64,000 nucleotides of DNA from Marinomonas piezotolerans (lineage in GTDB: Bacteria; Pseudomonadota; Gammaproteobacteria; Pseudomonadales; Marinomonadaceae): positions 163,714 to 227,713 of the forward strand of contig NZ_QKRA01000005.1 in assembly GCF_003362755.1 (NCBI RefSeq). Reading direction: 5' to 3'. Under the pieces are notes generated by a model. That model made no database searches and was not told the origin of the DNA. It was given only the letters and a program-made list of their open reading frames with translations. This document shows positions 53,292-63,009 of this stretch, one piece after another (the first letter of the stretch is position 1; every line of letters starts with the position of its first letter). The translations under genes and the position numbers were made by a program.

Positions 53292-54068
53292 TTATGCCAC
53301 CCAACCAAGTAAAGAAAATAGTACGGCAATTTCAGCAACTTGTTCGGCTGCGCCTAGCGTATCGCCATTGTAGCCATTAAGGCGACGTTTAAAATACACG
53401 ACGCATAGGATATACAGGACTGCTAGCATGGCGATAATTCTCAGCAACGCATCCAATCCAGCCAAGCCTATAGCAATGGTGACTGTTGCAGCTAACCACG
53501 CCCATCCTCTCGGAGTGAAAGGAGAGATCATTGCTTTAGCTTTACTTTGTCCTTGAGAGACATACGTTAAACTTTGCATTAGCAAGATCGGCAGCCAACG
53601 CGCGACCATGTGGACCACAAGCCAGCCTAACAATACCCCATAAAGCGAGTTCACCGACTCCGTAACGATCCACAGACTCAATAACCACCATTTGAGCGCA
53701 AACGAAAAGATCCCAGCGATTACCCCATAACTTCCGACACGGCTGTCTTTCATGATGATTAAACGCTGCTCTGCGCTCCAGCCGCCCACTAAGCCATCAG
53801 ACGCATCTAACAAGCCATCTTCATGAAACGCGCCCGTAATCAAGACAGCACTGAGCATCATTAACACGGCTTGAAATTCTGCCGTCCAAGCATTGAACAA
53901 CAGTGGCCAAGCGCTCAACAAGCCTACAATCACACCAACATAAGGCAAAAAGCACACGCTAGGCGTATGCTTTCTAGAATCGTTCCAATCAATATTCAGA
54001 GGGATTCGAGTATAGGTGGCGATGCTTCTCATAAGCCCTCGCCAGTCCTCAAATAGACTAGGTGGCAT
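53292..54068 (-). CDS. cobS: Adenosylcobinamide-GDP ribazoletransferase
   Basis: A membrane enzyme that joins adenosylcobinamide-GDP and alpha-ribazole, the last step of B12 assembly. TRIPLNIDWN near the start, TGAFHEDGLLDASDGLVGG, MKDSRVGSYGV and GYNGDTLGAAEQVAE are CobS signatures, with about six membrane segments. 258 residues. Its start overlaps the cobT stop by 11 nt. Confidence 0.96.
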   Translation of the reverse strand: MPPSLFEDWRGLMRSIATYTRIPLNIDWNDSRKHTPSVCFLPYVGVIVGLLSAWPLLFNAWTAEFQAVLMMLSAVLITGAFHEDGLLDASDGLVGGWSAEQRLIIMKDSRVGSYGVIAGIFSFALKWWLLSLWIVTESVNSLYGVLLGWLVVHMVARWLPILLMQSLTYVSQGQSKAKAMISPFTPRGWAWLAATVTIAIGLAGLDALLRIIAMLAVLYILCVVYFKRRLNGYNGDTLGAAEQVAEIAVLFSLLGWVA

Positions 54069-55119
54069 TACTTACCCCAGCGGATTCAAAGCTCGCCATG
54101 TCATTAAAGAAAGCCACAGCGCTTTGGATTATCGGATATGCCAAGATAGCACCTGATCCTTCTCCAAGACGTAAATCCAGCTTTAAGATGGGTCTAGCGT
54201 CGAACTCATTTAGCAGCTTACGATGCGCCTGTTCTCCCGATTGGTGTGCAAAAATCGCGTAATCCACCACATGTGCTTGCATTTGTTTTGCAAATAACAG
54301 CGCCACCGTACAGATGAAACCATCGACAACAAACGGCTTTTGTAATTCTGCACTGCGTAACATGGCACCAGACATGGCCAATATTTCTAAACCACCAACC
54401 TGTGTAGCGACCTCCCAAGGAGCCCATTCTCCAATCGGCTTATTCAGTGAAGTACTCGCGCGATTCAGCGCTTGAGTAAGAATGGCTGATTTTTGGGACA
54501 CCCCCTCATCGTCTAGGCCGGTTCCACGACCTGTCGTTTCTTCAGCTCGCTGACCACTTATAGCACTGAGCATGCAGGAAGATACGCCCGTATTACCGAT
54601 CCCCATCTCACCAAACATCAACAAATCCGTCCCTTGTGACACGACATTTGACACTTCGTCCGCACCAACACCTAAAGCTGTGTTGACTTCTTCCAACGTT
54701 AATGCAGCGTGTTCAGTGAAATCTTGGCTGCCATATGCGACTTTACGCTGAGCTAATAATGGATGGTCAGGCATATCAACTTTCACACCAACATCTATCA
54801 CTTTTAGCGGCACATTATGTTGGCGGCAAAACACACTCACAGCCGCACCTCCAGCTAAGAAGTTACCGACCATCTGAGGAGTCACTTCTTGCGGAAACGC
54901 GCTCATCCCTTTCTCGACGGCACCATGATCGGCGGCAAATACCAGCATGTGCGCTCGTTTCATCTCAGGAACAAGGGTGTTCTGAATGCGGGCGACTTGA
55001 TAGGCAAGAGCCTCTAAGCCACCGAGCGAACCGAGTGGTTTGGTTTTGGTATCAATCTTGTGTTGAATTTGGCTATCTAATGCATCGCTAATTGGCGTCA
55101 CTTGAAATTGTTTTAGCAC
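54058..55119 (-). CDS. cobT: Nicotinate-nucleotide-dimethylbenzimidazole phosphoribosyltransferase
   Basis: Makes alpha-ribazole phosphate from dimethylbenzimidazole and nicotinate mononucleotide. TKPLGSLGGLEALAYQVARI, FAADHGAVEKGMSAFP, GEMGIGNT and the catalytic Glu about 320 in LRLGEGSGAILAYP are visible. 353 residues, normal. It begins 14 nt after rlmB, with no room for a cobalamin riboswitch, so B12 control would have to act elsewhere or be absent. Confidence 0.96.
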   Translation of the reverse strand: MLKQFQVTPISDALDSQIQHKIDTKTKPLGSLGGLEALAYQVARIQNTLVPEMKRAHMLVFAADHGAVEKGMSAFPQEVTPQMVGNFLAGGAAVSVFCRQHNVPLKVIDVGVKVDMPDHPLLAQRKVAYGSQDFTEHAALTLEEVNTALGVGADEVSNVVSQGTDLLMFGEMGIGNTGVSSCMLSAISGQRAEETTGRGTGLDDEGVSQKSAILTQALNRASTSLNKPIGEWAPWEVATQVGGLEILAMSGAMLRSAELQKPFVVDGFICTVALLFAKQMQAHVVDYAIFAHQSGEQAHRKLLNEFDARPILKLDLRLGEGSGAILAYPIIQSAVAFFNDMASFESAGVSNAT

Positions 55120-55133
55120 TTTTCACCTCACCG

Positions 55134-55898
55134 CTAAGCACCCGCTTTCGCGGCTCTTTGACGTACCACTTCGTACAAACAAACACCTGTCGCAACGGAA
55201 ACATTCAAGCTACTGACGACACCACTCATTGGCAGTTTAACCAAATAATCACACTGTTCACGGGTCAAACGACGCATACCATCACCTTCCGCGCCCATCA
55301 CGATTGCTGTCGGTATGGTTAGATCGTGCTCATAGACTGTTTGTGTTGCCTCGCCTGCAGTACCAAAAATCCAAACACCTAGATCTTGTAACTTTTTCAT
55401 CGCTCGAGCCAAGTTTGTCACAGCAAATACAGGCATACTTTCAGCAGCACCACACGCCACCTTGCTCACCGTTGCATTGAGGGGCGCTGATTTGTCTTTG
55501 GGCATCACAACAGCATGCGCTCCTGCGGCATCTGCACTACGCAAACACGCCCCAAGATTATGAGGGTCTGTTATGCCATCAAGAATCACAATGAGCGGCA
55601 CCTCCTCCAGACTTTCAACTAACCGAACAAGATCTTTGTCATCGCCTGCTTTGGTCACTTCTGCGAGCGCAACCACACCTTGATGCACAACACGCTCTTT
55701 GCTTTTACTAAACAACTGATCAAGATCTTTACGAGGTACTTGCTGAATGCGCAGCCCTTGCTTTTGACACAGCTGTATAATGCGCTGCATCTTTTTGTCA
55801 TCACGTCCTTCCTGAAGTCGGATCTCTTTGACTTTACCTTTTTGGCCCAATGCATTCTCAACTGCATGCAGGCCGTATACCCAATCTAAATCTGCCAT
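55134..55898 (-). CDS. rlmB: 23S rRNA (guanosine-2251-2'-O)-methyltransferase
   Basis: A SPOUT-class enzyme. YGLHAVENALGQKGKVKEIRL begins the L30e-like N-terminal domain; ILDGITDPHNLGACLRSADA, MGAEGDGMRRLTREQCD and the knot end LPMSGVVSSLNVSVATGVCL are the SpoU/TrmH motifs. It methylates G2251 in the peptidyl-transferase centre. 254 residues. It follows rnr by 32 nt, the conserved rnr-rlmB pair. Confidence 0.96.
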   Translation of the reverse strand: MADLDWVYGLHAVENALGQKGKVKEIRLQEGRDDKKMQRIIQLCQKQGLRIQQVPRKDLDQLFSKSKERVVHQGVVALAEVTKAGDDKDLVRLVESLEEVPLIVILDGITDPHNLGACLRSADAAGAHAVVMPKDKSAPLNATVSKVACGAAESMPVFAVTNLARAMKKLQDLGVWIFGTAGEATQTVYEHDLTIPTAIVMGAEGDGMRRLTREQCDYLVKLPMSGVVSSLNVSVATGVCLYEVVRQRAAKAGA

Positions 55899-55930
55899 AT
55901 GGCTTTAATACTCTTTATTCAGGAATGTTG

Positions 55931-58498
55931 TTAATCGCGTGCACGTGGCTTTGCATTCGCTTTTTTCTTAGGTTTAGCTTTTTTAGGCTTTGCAGCCGCC
56001 TTGACAGTCGATGATTTTTTAGCACCAGTCGCTTGTTTTTTTGCTTTATTTAAGCGTGCCTTCTTACCTTTTGAGATCTCTTTTTTCTTAGGCTTACGCT
56101 TTGACGGACTTTCTGCATTTTCTTTCGTCTGTGATTTTTCGTCGGTTTTCTTGCCCGTTGGTTTGACTCGACCACCCAACTCCATCGGAGGCAATTGAGC
56201 CAACTGCATATCCAATTCAGATATTTCATCACGATTCATACGTGACTTTTTCCTTGGCGCAGACTTCCCTTCAAGCAACTTCAAATCAATTTTACGTTGC
56301 TCTAAGTTCACATTAGCAACGGCAACACGCAATTGATCTCCCAAGCGATATACTTTACCGGTGCGTTCTCCAATCATGGCTTGATGCTCAGGATCATGCG
56401 TAAAGTAGTCATTACCCAACGCAGACACGTGGACAAGACCATCTACATACAGCCCTTCCAATTCAACAAACAAACCAAAAGGCGTCACAGCGGTGACCGT
56501 ACCATCAAAAGATTCATCCAAATGCTGTTCGACATACTGACACTTCAGCCAAGATTCAACATCTCGAGTCGCTTCGTCGGCACGTCGCTCAGTATTGGAA
56601 CAAGACTCACCAAGTTGGTCCATATCAGCATCATCATAGCCGTAAATTTTGTTCGCTTTTAAGGATGGACTACCAGGGACTTTATAAACCTGACGTAACT
56701 TCGGGGCACCCTCGCCACGAATAAGGTAGCGAATAGCGCGATGCACCAATAAATCAGGGTAGCGACGAATGGGAGAAGTAAAGTGTGTATAGGCTTCATA
56801 AGCGAGGCCAAAGTGACCAACATTGTCAGGCTGGTAAACTGCCTGAGACATAGAGCGAAGTAGCATGGTTTGGATACTACGCTTGTCGGATCGTTCCTGT
56901 ATTTTATCTGCTAAGTCAGCATAATCGGATGGCGTAGGTTTTGCTCCACCTCCAAGCTCTAACCCCAAAATAGACAAGTATGTGCGCAGTGCAATCAACT
57001 TCTCTTCTTTCGGACCTTCATGGATACGATATAGCGCGGGAATGTTTGCCTTCAGCAGTAACTCCGCCGTCGCGACATTGGCGCACAACATACACTCTTC
57101 AATCAGCTTGTGAGCATCATTACGCTCTATCGGTACGATCTGATCAATCTTAGAGTTCTCATCGAACACCATGCGCGTCTCGACGGTATCAAAGTCCATC
57201 GCGCCACGCTCTTCACGTGATTGACGCAGCACTTTATACAAACCATTTAGATCATCAATATGTGTAACAATGTCCTTGTAGCGCTCGCGAAGCTCTTCGC
57301 CTTGCTCATCCAGCTCAGGAGCAATCATTTTTGCTACTTTGGTGTAAGTCAAACGCGCGTGAGAATTGATAATGCCTTCGTAGAATTTAAAGCCACGCAT
57401 CTTACCGCGAGACGTCAACGAAATCTCTGCCACCATCGCCAAGCGATCGACATTTGGGTTGAGTGAACACAGACCATTCGACAACACTTCTGGCAACATG
57501 GGGACGACTCGGCCTGGGAAGTACACTGAGTTGCCCCGTAAAATCGCTTCTTCGTCTAGTGCAGTGCCTTTTTTGACATAATGTGAAACATCGGCAATGG
57601 CAACAAACAATTTCCAGCCACCCGGTGTTTTCTCACAATACACGGCATCATCAAAGTCACGGGCATCTTCCCCATCAATCGTCACAAACGGCGTCTGACG
57701 CAAGTCGACACGATGAGTCTTATCTTCTTCTGCCACTTCAGTTGTGAAATGGCGAGTTTGTTGAGCAACCGCTTTCGGCCACTCATTTGGGATCTCGTAT
57801 TGGTGAATAGCGACATCAATTTCTAACCCGGGCGCCATAAAATCACCGAGGATCTTTTTCACAATACCTTTTGCCGCTGAGCGTCGCTCTGCGTAACTGA
57901 CAATTTCTACTAATACATATTGACCATGCTTCGGCGCGAGTCCCGAGCCTTGATCGATCATAATGTCTTGGGAGATACGAGGATTTTCTGGTGTCACAAA
58001 CGCAGAACCACTTTCTTCGTAGTAGCGCCCTACCAGTTGAGAGTGTTTGCGCTCTTTGATTTCCACGACAACAGCGTCTTGACGGCCGCGAATGGTTTTA
58101 CCAGACGCACGAACCACCACTAGATCACCATCCATCACGGATTGCATTTGACGCTGAGATAAAAAGAGATCATCAGCATCTTTGCGCAATAGAAAGCCGT
58201 GGCCGTCCTTACTACCTTGCACGTACCCTTCAATGAGGTCTTCACTTGCAATCGGGGAATAAGCATCCCGAGCATCGCTGGTCAACTGATGATCACGACA
58301 CATGGCGATCAAACGGCGGCGCGCAGCCTCTATGGAGTCTTCGTCTTTTAAGTTAAAGGCTTCGCACAACTCAGGATGCGTAACAGCACGACCCACCGAG
58401 GCAATGTGTTCTAATATATATTCTCGACTTGGGATCGGGTTGTCATATTTTGACGCTTCCCGATCTCGAAATGGATCTTGTGTTTTGTTTTTACTCAA
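55931..58498 (-). CDS. rnr: Ribonuclease R
   Basis: A 3'-5' exoribonuclease for structured RNA. An N-terminal HTH, two cold-shock domains, the RNB domain (VTIDGEDARDFDDAVYCE near residue 275, with the metal-binding Asps), the S1 domain (FDGTVTAVTPFGLFVELEG) and a Lys-rich tail of about 100 residues are present. The start is TTG 58498 with AGGA nine bases upstream. 855 residues, slightly long, owing to the tail. rlmB follows. Confidence 0.96.
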   Translation of the reverse strand: MSKNKTQDPFRDREASKYDNPIPSREYILEHIASVGRAVTHPELCEAFNLKDEDSIEAARRRLIAMCRDHQLTSDARDAYSPIASEDLIEGYVQGSKDGHGFLLRKDADDLFLSQRQMQSVMDGDLVVVRASGKTIRGRQDAVVVEIKERKHSQLVGRYYEESGSAFVTPENPRISQDIMIDQGSGLAPKHGQYVLVEIVSYAERRSAAKGIVKKILGDFMAPGLEIDVAIHQYEIPNEWPKAVAQQTRHFTTEVAEEDKTHRVDLRQTPFVTIDGEDARDFDDAVYCEKTPGGWKLFVAIADVSHYVKKGTALDEEAILRGNSVYFPGRVVPMLPEVLSNGLCSLNPNVDRLAMVAEISLTSRGKMRGFKFYEGIINSHARLTYTKVAKMIAPELDEQGEELRERYKDIVTHIDDLNGLYKVLRQSREERGAMDFDTVETRMVFDENSKIDQIVPIERNDAHKLIEECMLCANVATAELLLKANIPALYRIHEGPKEEKLIALRTYLSILGLELGGGAKPTPSDYADLADKIQERSDKRSIQTMLLRSMSQAVYQPDNVGHFGLAYEAYTHFTSPIRRYPDLLVHRAIRYLIRGEGAPKLRQVYKVPGSPSLKANKIYGYDDADMDQLGESCSNTERRADEATRDVESWLKCQYVEQHLDESFDGTVTAVTPFGLFVELEGLYVDGLVHVSALGNDYFTHDPEHQAMIGERTGKVYRLGDQLRVAVANVNLEQRKIDLKLLEGKSAPRKKSRMNRDEISELDMQLAQLPPMELGGRVKPTGKKTDEKSQTKENAESPSKRKPKKKEISKGKKARLNKAKKQATGAKKSSTVKAAAKPKKAKPKKKANAKPRARD

Positions 58499-58825
58499 AC
58501 GATACCGTCCTATAATGAGAAGGACTTTCTTATAGCGCCCTTCTTTGAATGTACTATTTATGTGCCCAGTATAAGTTATTACGAATAATTACGCTCTAAC
58601 GCCCACATCAATCTTCACTAAAGCTTCATCATCTAGTGAAATCACGGAGCACTTATCCGTAATTAGACGACAAAATGCCAAAATAAGTGGTTACATCCTG
58701 CCGTTTCTCGTTTTAACTAACCGCCCCATATAAAGAAAAGTGTGCATTCCTAGCTCAAAATATGACACATTTCTGTCAATACGGGCGAACCCATCTAAAA
58801 AGTTGATAGTTTCCAGCCTTTGACC
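58499..58825. other. Gap between rnr and ppsR
   Basis: A 327-nt AT-rich stretch with the leftward rnr promoter. I looked for a tRNA (tRNA-Leu often lies near rnr) and found none. Small dyads (CACTA...TAGTG near 58616-58638 and ACGGA...TCCGT near 58646-58662) are too weak to call. Confidence 0.5.
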
Positions 58826-59629
58826 CTAGTTTCTGTTTCGGCTTAAATGCATCTCTGCCATGATCTTGGTGGAAATTTCTTCCACAGACAGAAGTGTGGT
58901 ATTAATCGATGGCAGCCGCTCTTGACGGTAAATCGCCTCAACTTCATCGATTTCGTAACGACACTGGCGCGGTGATGCGTACTTACTTGCCGCCATTCGG
59001 CCCGTACGAATTTCATGCAATCTGTTAGGGTCAATGGTAAGTCCATACAGCTTTTTACGATGAGGCCTTAGCACCGCCGGTAATCCGACGCTTGAAAAGT
59101 CATCTTCCGTCAATGGATAGTTCGCCGCTTTGATACCATATTGCATAGCAAGGTATAAACTTGTTGGCGTTTTACCTGAGCGTGACACCCCTAATAAAAT
59201 GATCTCCGCTTCATCAAAATTACGCACAGAAGCGCCGTCATCATTGGCAAGCGCGTAGTTGACTGCATCGATTCGGCCATCGTACACCCCTTGCTTAATC
59301 CCATGTGCCTTTTGCGCCTGAGGCTGAGCAGGCACACCCAACGCTTTCTCAATTGGCGCTAACAAATCCCCAAATAGGTTATAACAGTGGCTGTTTGATG
59401 ACTCGATGATCGCACGGATTTTTGGGTCGGAAATGGTGAAAAACACCAAAGTATTCTCGCCCTCAGGATCCTCTAAATGCAGCTGCTTACAAAAACCATT
59501 AGCCTGATCCGCCGTGGTAATAAATGGCACACTCTCTTTCTGAACGTCCACATCAAAAAACGATAGCATCGTCGAGCCGAACACTTCTGCGGTGATGGCG
59601 GTGCCATCCGAGACAAAATAGATCTTCAC
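58826..59629 (-). CDS. ppsR: PEP synthase regulatory kinase/pyrophosphorylase
   Basis: PSRP (DUF299) protein that inactivates PpsA by ADP-dependent phosphorylation of a Thr and reactivates it by Pi-dependent removal. [17 protein letters not shown] opens the protein, and the P-loop is GVSRSGKT at residues 147-154; YPLTEDDF and [11 protein letters not shown] are other landmarks. GTG 59629 with AAGGGG eleven bases before is preferred over the in-frame ATG at 59662. 268 residues. It is divergent from its target gene ppsA. Confidence 0.95.
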   Translation of the reverse strand: MKIYFVSDGTAITAEVFGSTMLSFFDVDVQKESVPFITTADQANGFCKQLHLEDPEGENTLVFFTISDPKIRAIIESSNSHCYNLFGDLLAPIEKALGVPAQPQAQKAHGIKQGVYDGRIDAVNYALANDDGASVRNFDEAEIILLGVSRSGKTPTSLYLAMQYGIKAANYPLTEDDFSSVGLPAVLRPHRKKLYGLTIDPNRLHEIRTGRMAASKYASPRQCRYEIDEVEAIYRQERLPSINTTLLSVEEISTKIMAEMHLSRNRN

Positions 59630-59668
59630 ATAAACCCCTTTTTTGTTGTTATACAACGACATTTAAAA

Positions 59669-59704
59669 AATCGATTGAAATAAAACAACATCGAATAATC
59701 GATT
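59669..59704. promoter_or_regulatory. Two AATCGATT sites in the ppsR-ppsA divergent region
   Basis: AATCGATT occurs at 59669-59676 and 59697-59704, 28 bp apart start to start. AATCGATT is the core of Cra/FruR sites (TGAATCGATTCA), and Cra controls ppsA in enterics. The flanks match only partly, so another regulator is possible. Confidence 0.4.
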
Positions 59705-59814
59705 TTACTCGCCAATCGAGCTCTTTCTACAATGGCCTTCGCCGTCTGTGTTTGGCAAGACGCAATAATAACAAACATGATAATAATTCTTTACGTGACA
59801 ACTTGGAGTTCAGT

Positions 59815-62208
59815 GTGAGCAAATTTATTAAGTGGTTTAGCGATTTACGCCTCGATGATGTAGGTGAAGTAGGTGGAAAGAACGCCTCTCTAGGGGAGAT
59901 GATATCCAACCTTTCAGACCTTGGTATTCAAGTACCCAATGGTTTCGCTACGACTGCTTATGCCTATCAAGCATTTTTAGAAGAAAGTGGTCTGAATCAA
60001 CAAATTCACGACCTACTCGATTCGCTCAATGTCGATGACGTTCAAGCGCTAGCGGTCGCTGGCAAACAAATTCGTGAGTGGATTGAAACGGCCGACTTCT
60101 CTGACGAATTCAACCAAGAGATCGAAAAAGCTTACTCTGAGCTAGCACAAGACAACAGCGGCGCTTCATTCGCTGTACGCTCTTCCGCGACCGCTGAGGA
60201 TTTACCTGATGCATCCTTCGCAGGGCAGCAAGAGACCTTCCTAAATGTACAAGGTCTCGACAATATCAAAGCATCCATCAAAGAAGTTTTTGCATCACTC
60301 TTTAATGACCGCGCGATTTCCTACCGCGTGCACCAAGGCTTTGAACATAAAGGTGTAGCGCTGTCCGCTGGTATCCAAAAAATGGTACGCAGCGACATTG
60401 GCTCTTCTGGCGTACTGTTCACACTGGATACAGAATCTGGCTTTGATGAAGTGGTTTTCATCACGGCGGCTTATGGTCTGGGCGAGATGGTTGTACAAGG
60501 TACCGTCAACCCTGATGAATACCATGTTCACAAACCAACGCTTGACGCGGGTCGTCCTGCGGTCGTACGTAAAACATTGGGCAGCAAAGCTCAAAAAATG
60601 GAATATGCGGATAAAGACAGCGGTGAACTCGTTAAAATCGTACCTGTCGCTTTAGCAGACCAAAATCGCTTTGCACTATCAAACGAAGAAATCGAAGACC
60701 TAGCGCGTCAAGCACAAATCATCGAAAAGCATTACCAGCGCCCTATGGACATCGAATGGGCCAAAGACGGTGAAGATGGCAAATTGTACATTGTACAAGC
60801 ACGCCCAGAGACGGTGCGCTCTCAAGCTAACGCGCAAAGCATGGAACAATACACGTTGAAGCAAACTGGCCCTGTGCTAGTGACTGGCCGCGCTATCGGC
60901 CATAAAGTCGGCTCAGGAACAGTTAAGGTACTTAGCTCAATCAACGAAATGGACCGCATTCAAGACGGTGACGTCCTCGTAACAGACATCACTGACCCAG
61001 ATTGGGAACCAATCATGAAAAAGGCGTCTGCGATTGTCACTAACCGTGGTGGTCGTACTTGTCACGCTGCAATCATCGCTCGCGAGCTTGGCATCCCTGC
61101 AGTGGTCGGTACTGGTGATGCAACAGACACCTTAACAACTGGACAAGAAGTCACCGTTTCATGTGCGCAAGGTGACATGGGGTTCGTGTACCAAGGCAAT
61201 CTTGAGTTTGACGTTATTACATCTGAAGTCGGCAACATGCCAGAGCTTCCTGTCAAAGTCATGATGAACGTTGGTAATCCTAACCGCGCGTTTGATTTCG
61301 CAATGCTACCCAATGCGGGCGTAGGCTTGGCGCGACTAGAATTCATTATCAACCGAATGATCGGTATTCACCCTAAAGCGTTACTGAATTTTGATGATAT
61401 GGACGCAGGTCTAAAAGAAGAGATCAACCATCGCATCGCAGGCTACGCAGGCCCAGTAGAGTTTTACGTTGAAAAGCTTGTAGAAGGCGTTTCGACACTG
61501 GCGTGTTCGTTCTCTAACAAACCCGTCATTGTCCGCTTATCCGACTTCAAATCTAACGAATACCACAACATGGTCGGCGGACCACGCTTTGAGCCCGATG
61601 AAGAAAACCCAATGCTTGGCTTCCGCGGTGCAGCACGCTACATCGATGATTCTTTCCGCGATTGTTTTGCGCTGGAGTGTGAAGCGATTCGTCGCGTACG
61701 CAACGAGATGGGCTTCACCAACGTACAAATCATGATTCCTTTTGTACGCACATTAGAAGAAGCCGCTCAGGTTACTGAGCTATTGGCGGAACAAGGCTTA
61801 GCGCGCGGTGATAACGGCCTTAAAGTCATCATGATGTGTGAGCTACCATCCAACGCACTGCTAGCCGATGACTTCCTAGAGTACTTTGATGGCTTCTCTA
61901 TTGGCTCAAACGACCTAACTCAGCTAACGCTTGGTCTAGACCGTGATTCTGGCTTGATCGCTGATAAGTTCGACGAGCGCAACCCAGCGGTCAAAAAGCT
62001 TTTGAAAATGGCGATTGAAGCGTGTAAAGCGAAAGGAAAATATGTTGGTATCTGTGGTCAAGGCCCGTCGGACCATGCAGATTTTGCTGATTGGCTGGTT
62101 GCTCAAGGTATCGAAAGTGTTTCACTCAACCCTGACACCGTGGTTGAAACTTGGCTGCATCTTAGCGAGGTCATCGAAAACGCCTCACTAAGTCAGAACG
62201 CTGTATAG
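59815..62208 (+). CDS. ppsA: Phosphoenolpyruvate synthase
   Basis: Converts pyruvate and ATP to PEP, AMP and Pi in gluconeogenesis. [31 protein letters not shown] (ATP-grasp), catalytic His about 417 in [14 protein letters not shown] (with the regulatory Thr two residues before it), and [17 protein letters not shown] with GICGQGPSD are seen. GTG 59815 with GGAG six bases before gives 797 residues, the normal length; the ORF upstream is not conserved. A strong terminator follows. Confidence 0.97.
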   Translation: MSKFIKWFSDLRLDDVGEVGGKNASLGEMISNLSDLGIQVPNGFATTAYAYQAFLEESGLNQQIHDLLDSLNVDDVQALAVAGKQIREWIETADFSDEFNQEIEKAYSELAQDNSGASFAVRSSATAEDLPDASFAGQQETFLNVQGLDNIKASIKEVFASLFNDRAISYRVHQGFEHKGVALSAGIQKMVRSDIGSSGVLFTLDTESGFDEVVFITAAYGLGEMVVQGTVNPDEYHVHKPTLDAGRPAVVRKTLGSKAQKMEYADKDSGELVKIVPVALADQNRFALSNEEIEDLARQAQIIEKHYQRPMDIEWAKDGEDGKLYIVQARPETVRSQANAQSMEQYTLKQTGPVLVTGRAIGHKVGSGTVKVLSSINEMDRIQDGDVLVTDITDPDWEPIMKKASAIVTNRGGRTCHAAIIARELGIPAVVGTGDATDTLTTGQEVTVSCAQGDMGFVYQGNLEFDVITSEVGNMPELPVKVMMNVGNPNRAFDFAMLPNAGVGLARLEFIINRMIGIHPKALLNFDDMDAGLKEEINHRIAGYAGPVEFYVEKLVEGVSTLACSFSNKPVIVRLSDFKSNEYHNMVGGPRFEPDEENPMLGFRGAARYIDDSFRDCFALECEAIRRVRNEMGFTNVQIMIPFVRTLEEAAQVTELLAEQGLARGDNGLKVIMMCELPSNALLADDFLEYFDGFSIGSNDLTQLTLGLDRDSGLIADKFDERNPAVKKLLKMAIEACKAKGKYVGICGQGPSDHADFADWLVAQGIESVSLNPDTVVETWLHLSEVIENASLSQNAV

Positions 62209-62230
62209 TCACAGCACTCTCTAAGTTGAT

Positions 62231-62250
62231 AGCCCCGCATTGCGGGGCTT
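62231..62250 (+). terminator. Terminator of ppsA
   Basis: AGCCCCGCA and TGCGGGGCT form a tight GC stem and are followed by a T-run, 22 nt after the ppsA stop. It can serve the convergent gene at 62258 less well. Confidence 0.93.
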
Positions 62251-62257
62251 TTTTTAT

Positions 62258-62524
62258 TCAGCGTAGTTGGCTATCTTTGCTGCCGCTGCGGTTATACAAA
62301 GCGCTCGAGCGTCTGGACGCCTCTTGCTCAGATTGACACTGAATGCATAACCGAACACCGGGAATCGCGACACGACGCCTCTCTGGTATCTCAGCATCAC
62401 ATTCTTCGCAAAACTCTAGGCTGTCTCCCACAGTTAACTGACTACGAGCCCGTTCAACCGCGGAATTGACCGTTGCATCAATCTGATCTTGAACCGCCCC
62501 GTCATGCGCCCAACCACTTGCCAT
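62258..62524 (-). CDS. DksA/TraR-type zinc-finger protein, YbiI-like
   Basis: An 88-residue protein with the C4 zinc finger in EFCEECDAEIPERRR and RLCIQCQSEQEA. It lacks the long coiled coil of DksA, so it is a short YbiI/TraR-like member that may contact RNA polymerase. ATG 62524 has TGAGGTGG before it; the ten-codon extension to 62554 is not conserved in character. It converges with ppsA. Confidence 0.9.
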   Translation of the reverse strand: MASGWAHDGAVQDQIDATVNSAVERARSQLTVGDSLEFCEECDAEIPERRRVAIPGVRLCIQCQSEQEASRRSSALYNRSGSKDSQLR

Positions 62525-62638
62525 AACCACCTCAAAAGCACTAACTAAAAACAAACGCCGAGTATAAAAATTAGTCTAATAACACTCAAGCGCTTACATT
62601 TAAATGTCGCTTTAGAGCAAATTAACAAGTGATCAAAC

Positions 62639-62881
62639 CTACTTCCACAATGGCTTGCGGGTTTCATGATCCACATCCGCGGCACTAAGCCCGATGTCTT
62701 TCAGCTGTGACTCATTAAGTGTCTTCAACCGACTGCGAGTACGCCAATTATGAGCGATGATCGCAAGCGTCTTCCTCCATGCCTTAACCTTCACTCTATC
62801 TAATGTATGACTGTCACTGCACATACTGTCAGTAGTGCCTTCTTTTACACATCCAAACGGTTGATCTGAACAAGCATTCAT
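62639..62881 (-). CDS. DUF1127 small protein
   Basis: An 80-residue protein with an N-terminal Cys/Ser-rich part and the DUF1127 core RTRSRLKTLNESQLKDIGLS near the C-terminus. ATG 62881 has GAAGAGG nine bases before it; GTG 62890 is an alternative. It is divergent from the LysR gene, the same arrangement as the other DUF1127 gene and the MocR gene. Confidence 0.88.
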   Translation of the reverse strand: MNACSDQPFGCVKEGTTDSMCSDSHTLDRVKVKAWRKTLAIIAHNWRTRSRLKTLNESQLKDIGLSAADVDHETRKPLWK

Positions 62882-62977
62882 AGCAATCACCTCTTCTCAT
62901 GACGTTTCACGTTTACCTTATGTCTAAATAATCGACAATAAATTGGTTCACGACAAACGAGAAAAAGCGACCTATAC

Positions 62978-62992
62978 TTAAGATAAACTTAA
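62978..62992. promoter_or_regulatory. LysR-type T-N11-A dyad before the LysR gene
   Basis: TTAAG-ATAAA-CTTAA is a perfect interrupted dyad holding a T-N11-A core, the usual LysR site. It ends 17 nt before the LysR start codon, so binding would block the regulator's own ribosome site or promoter and could act on the DUF1127 gene. Confidence 0.5.
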
Positions 62993-63009
62993 TCATAAAA
63001 GAGTTAAAA

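Noticed and set aside
54735..55091. Rightward open frame of 118 codons opposite cobT
   Set aside because: It lies fully inside a strongly conserved gene and is a shadow frame.
55120..55133. Cobalamin riboswitch upstream of cobT
   Set aside because: Only 14 nt separate rlmB and cobT, and no riboswitch core is visible.
56333..56662. Rightward open frame of 109 codons opposite rnr
   Set aside because: Shadow of the RNase R coding sequence with no ribosome site.
58499..58825. tRNA gene near rnr
   Set aside because: No cloverleaf or TTCGA-type T-loop found on either strand.
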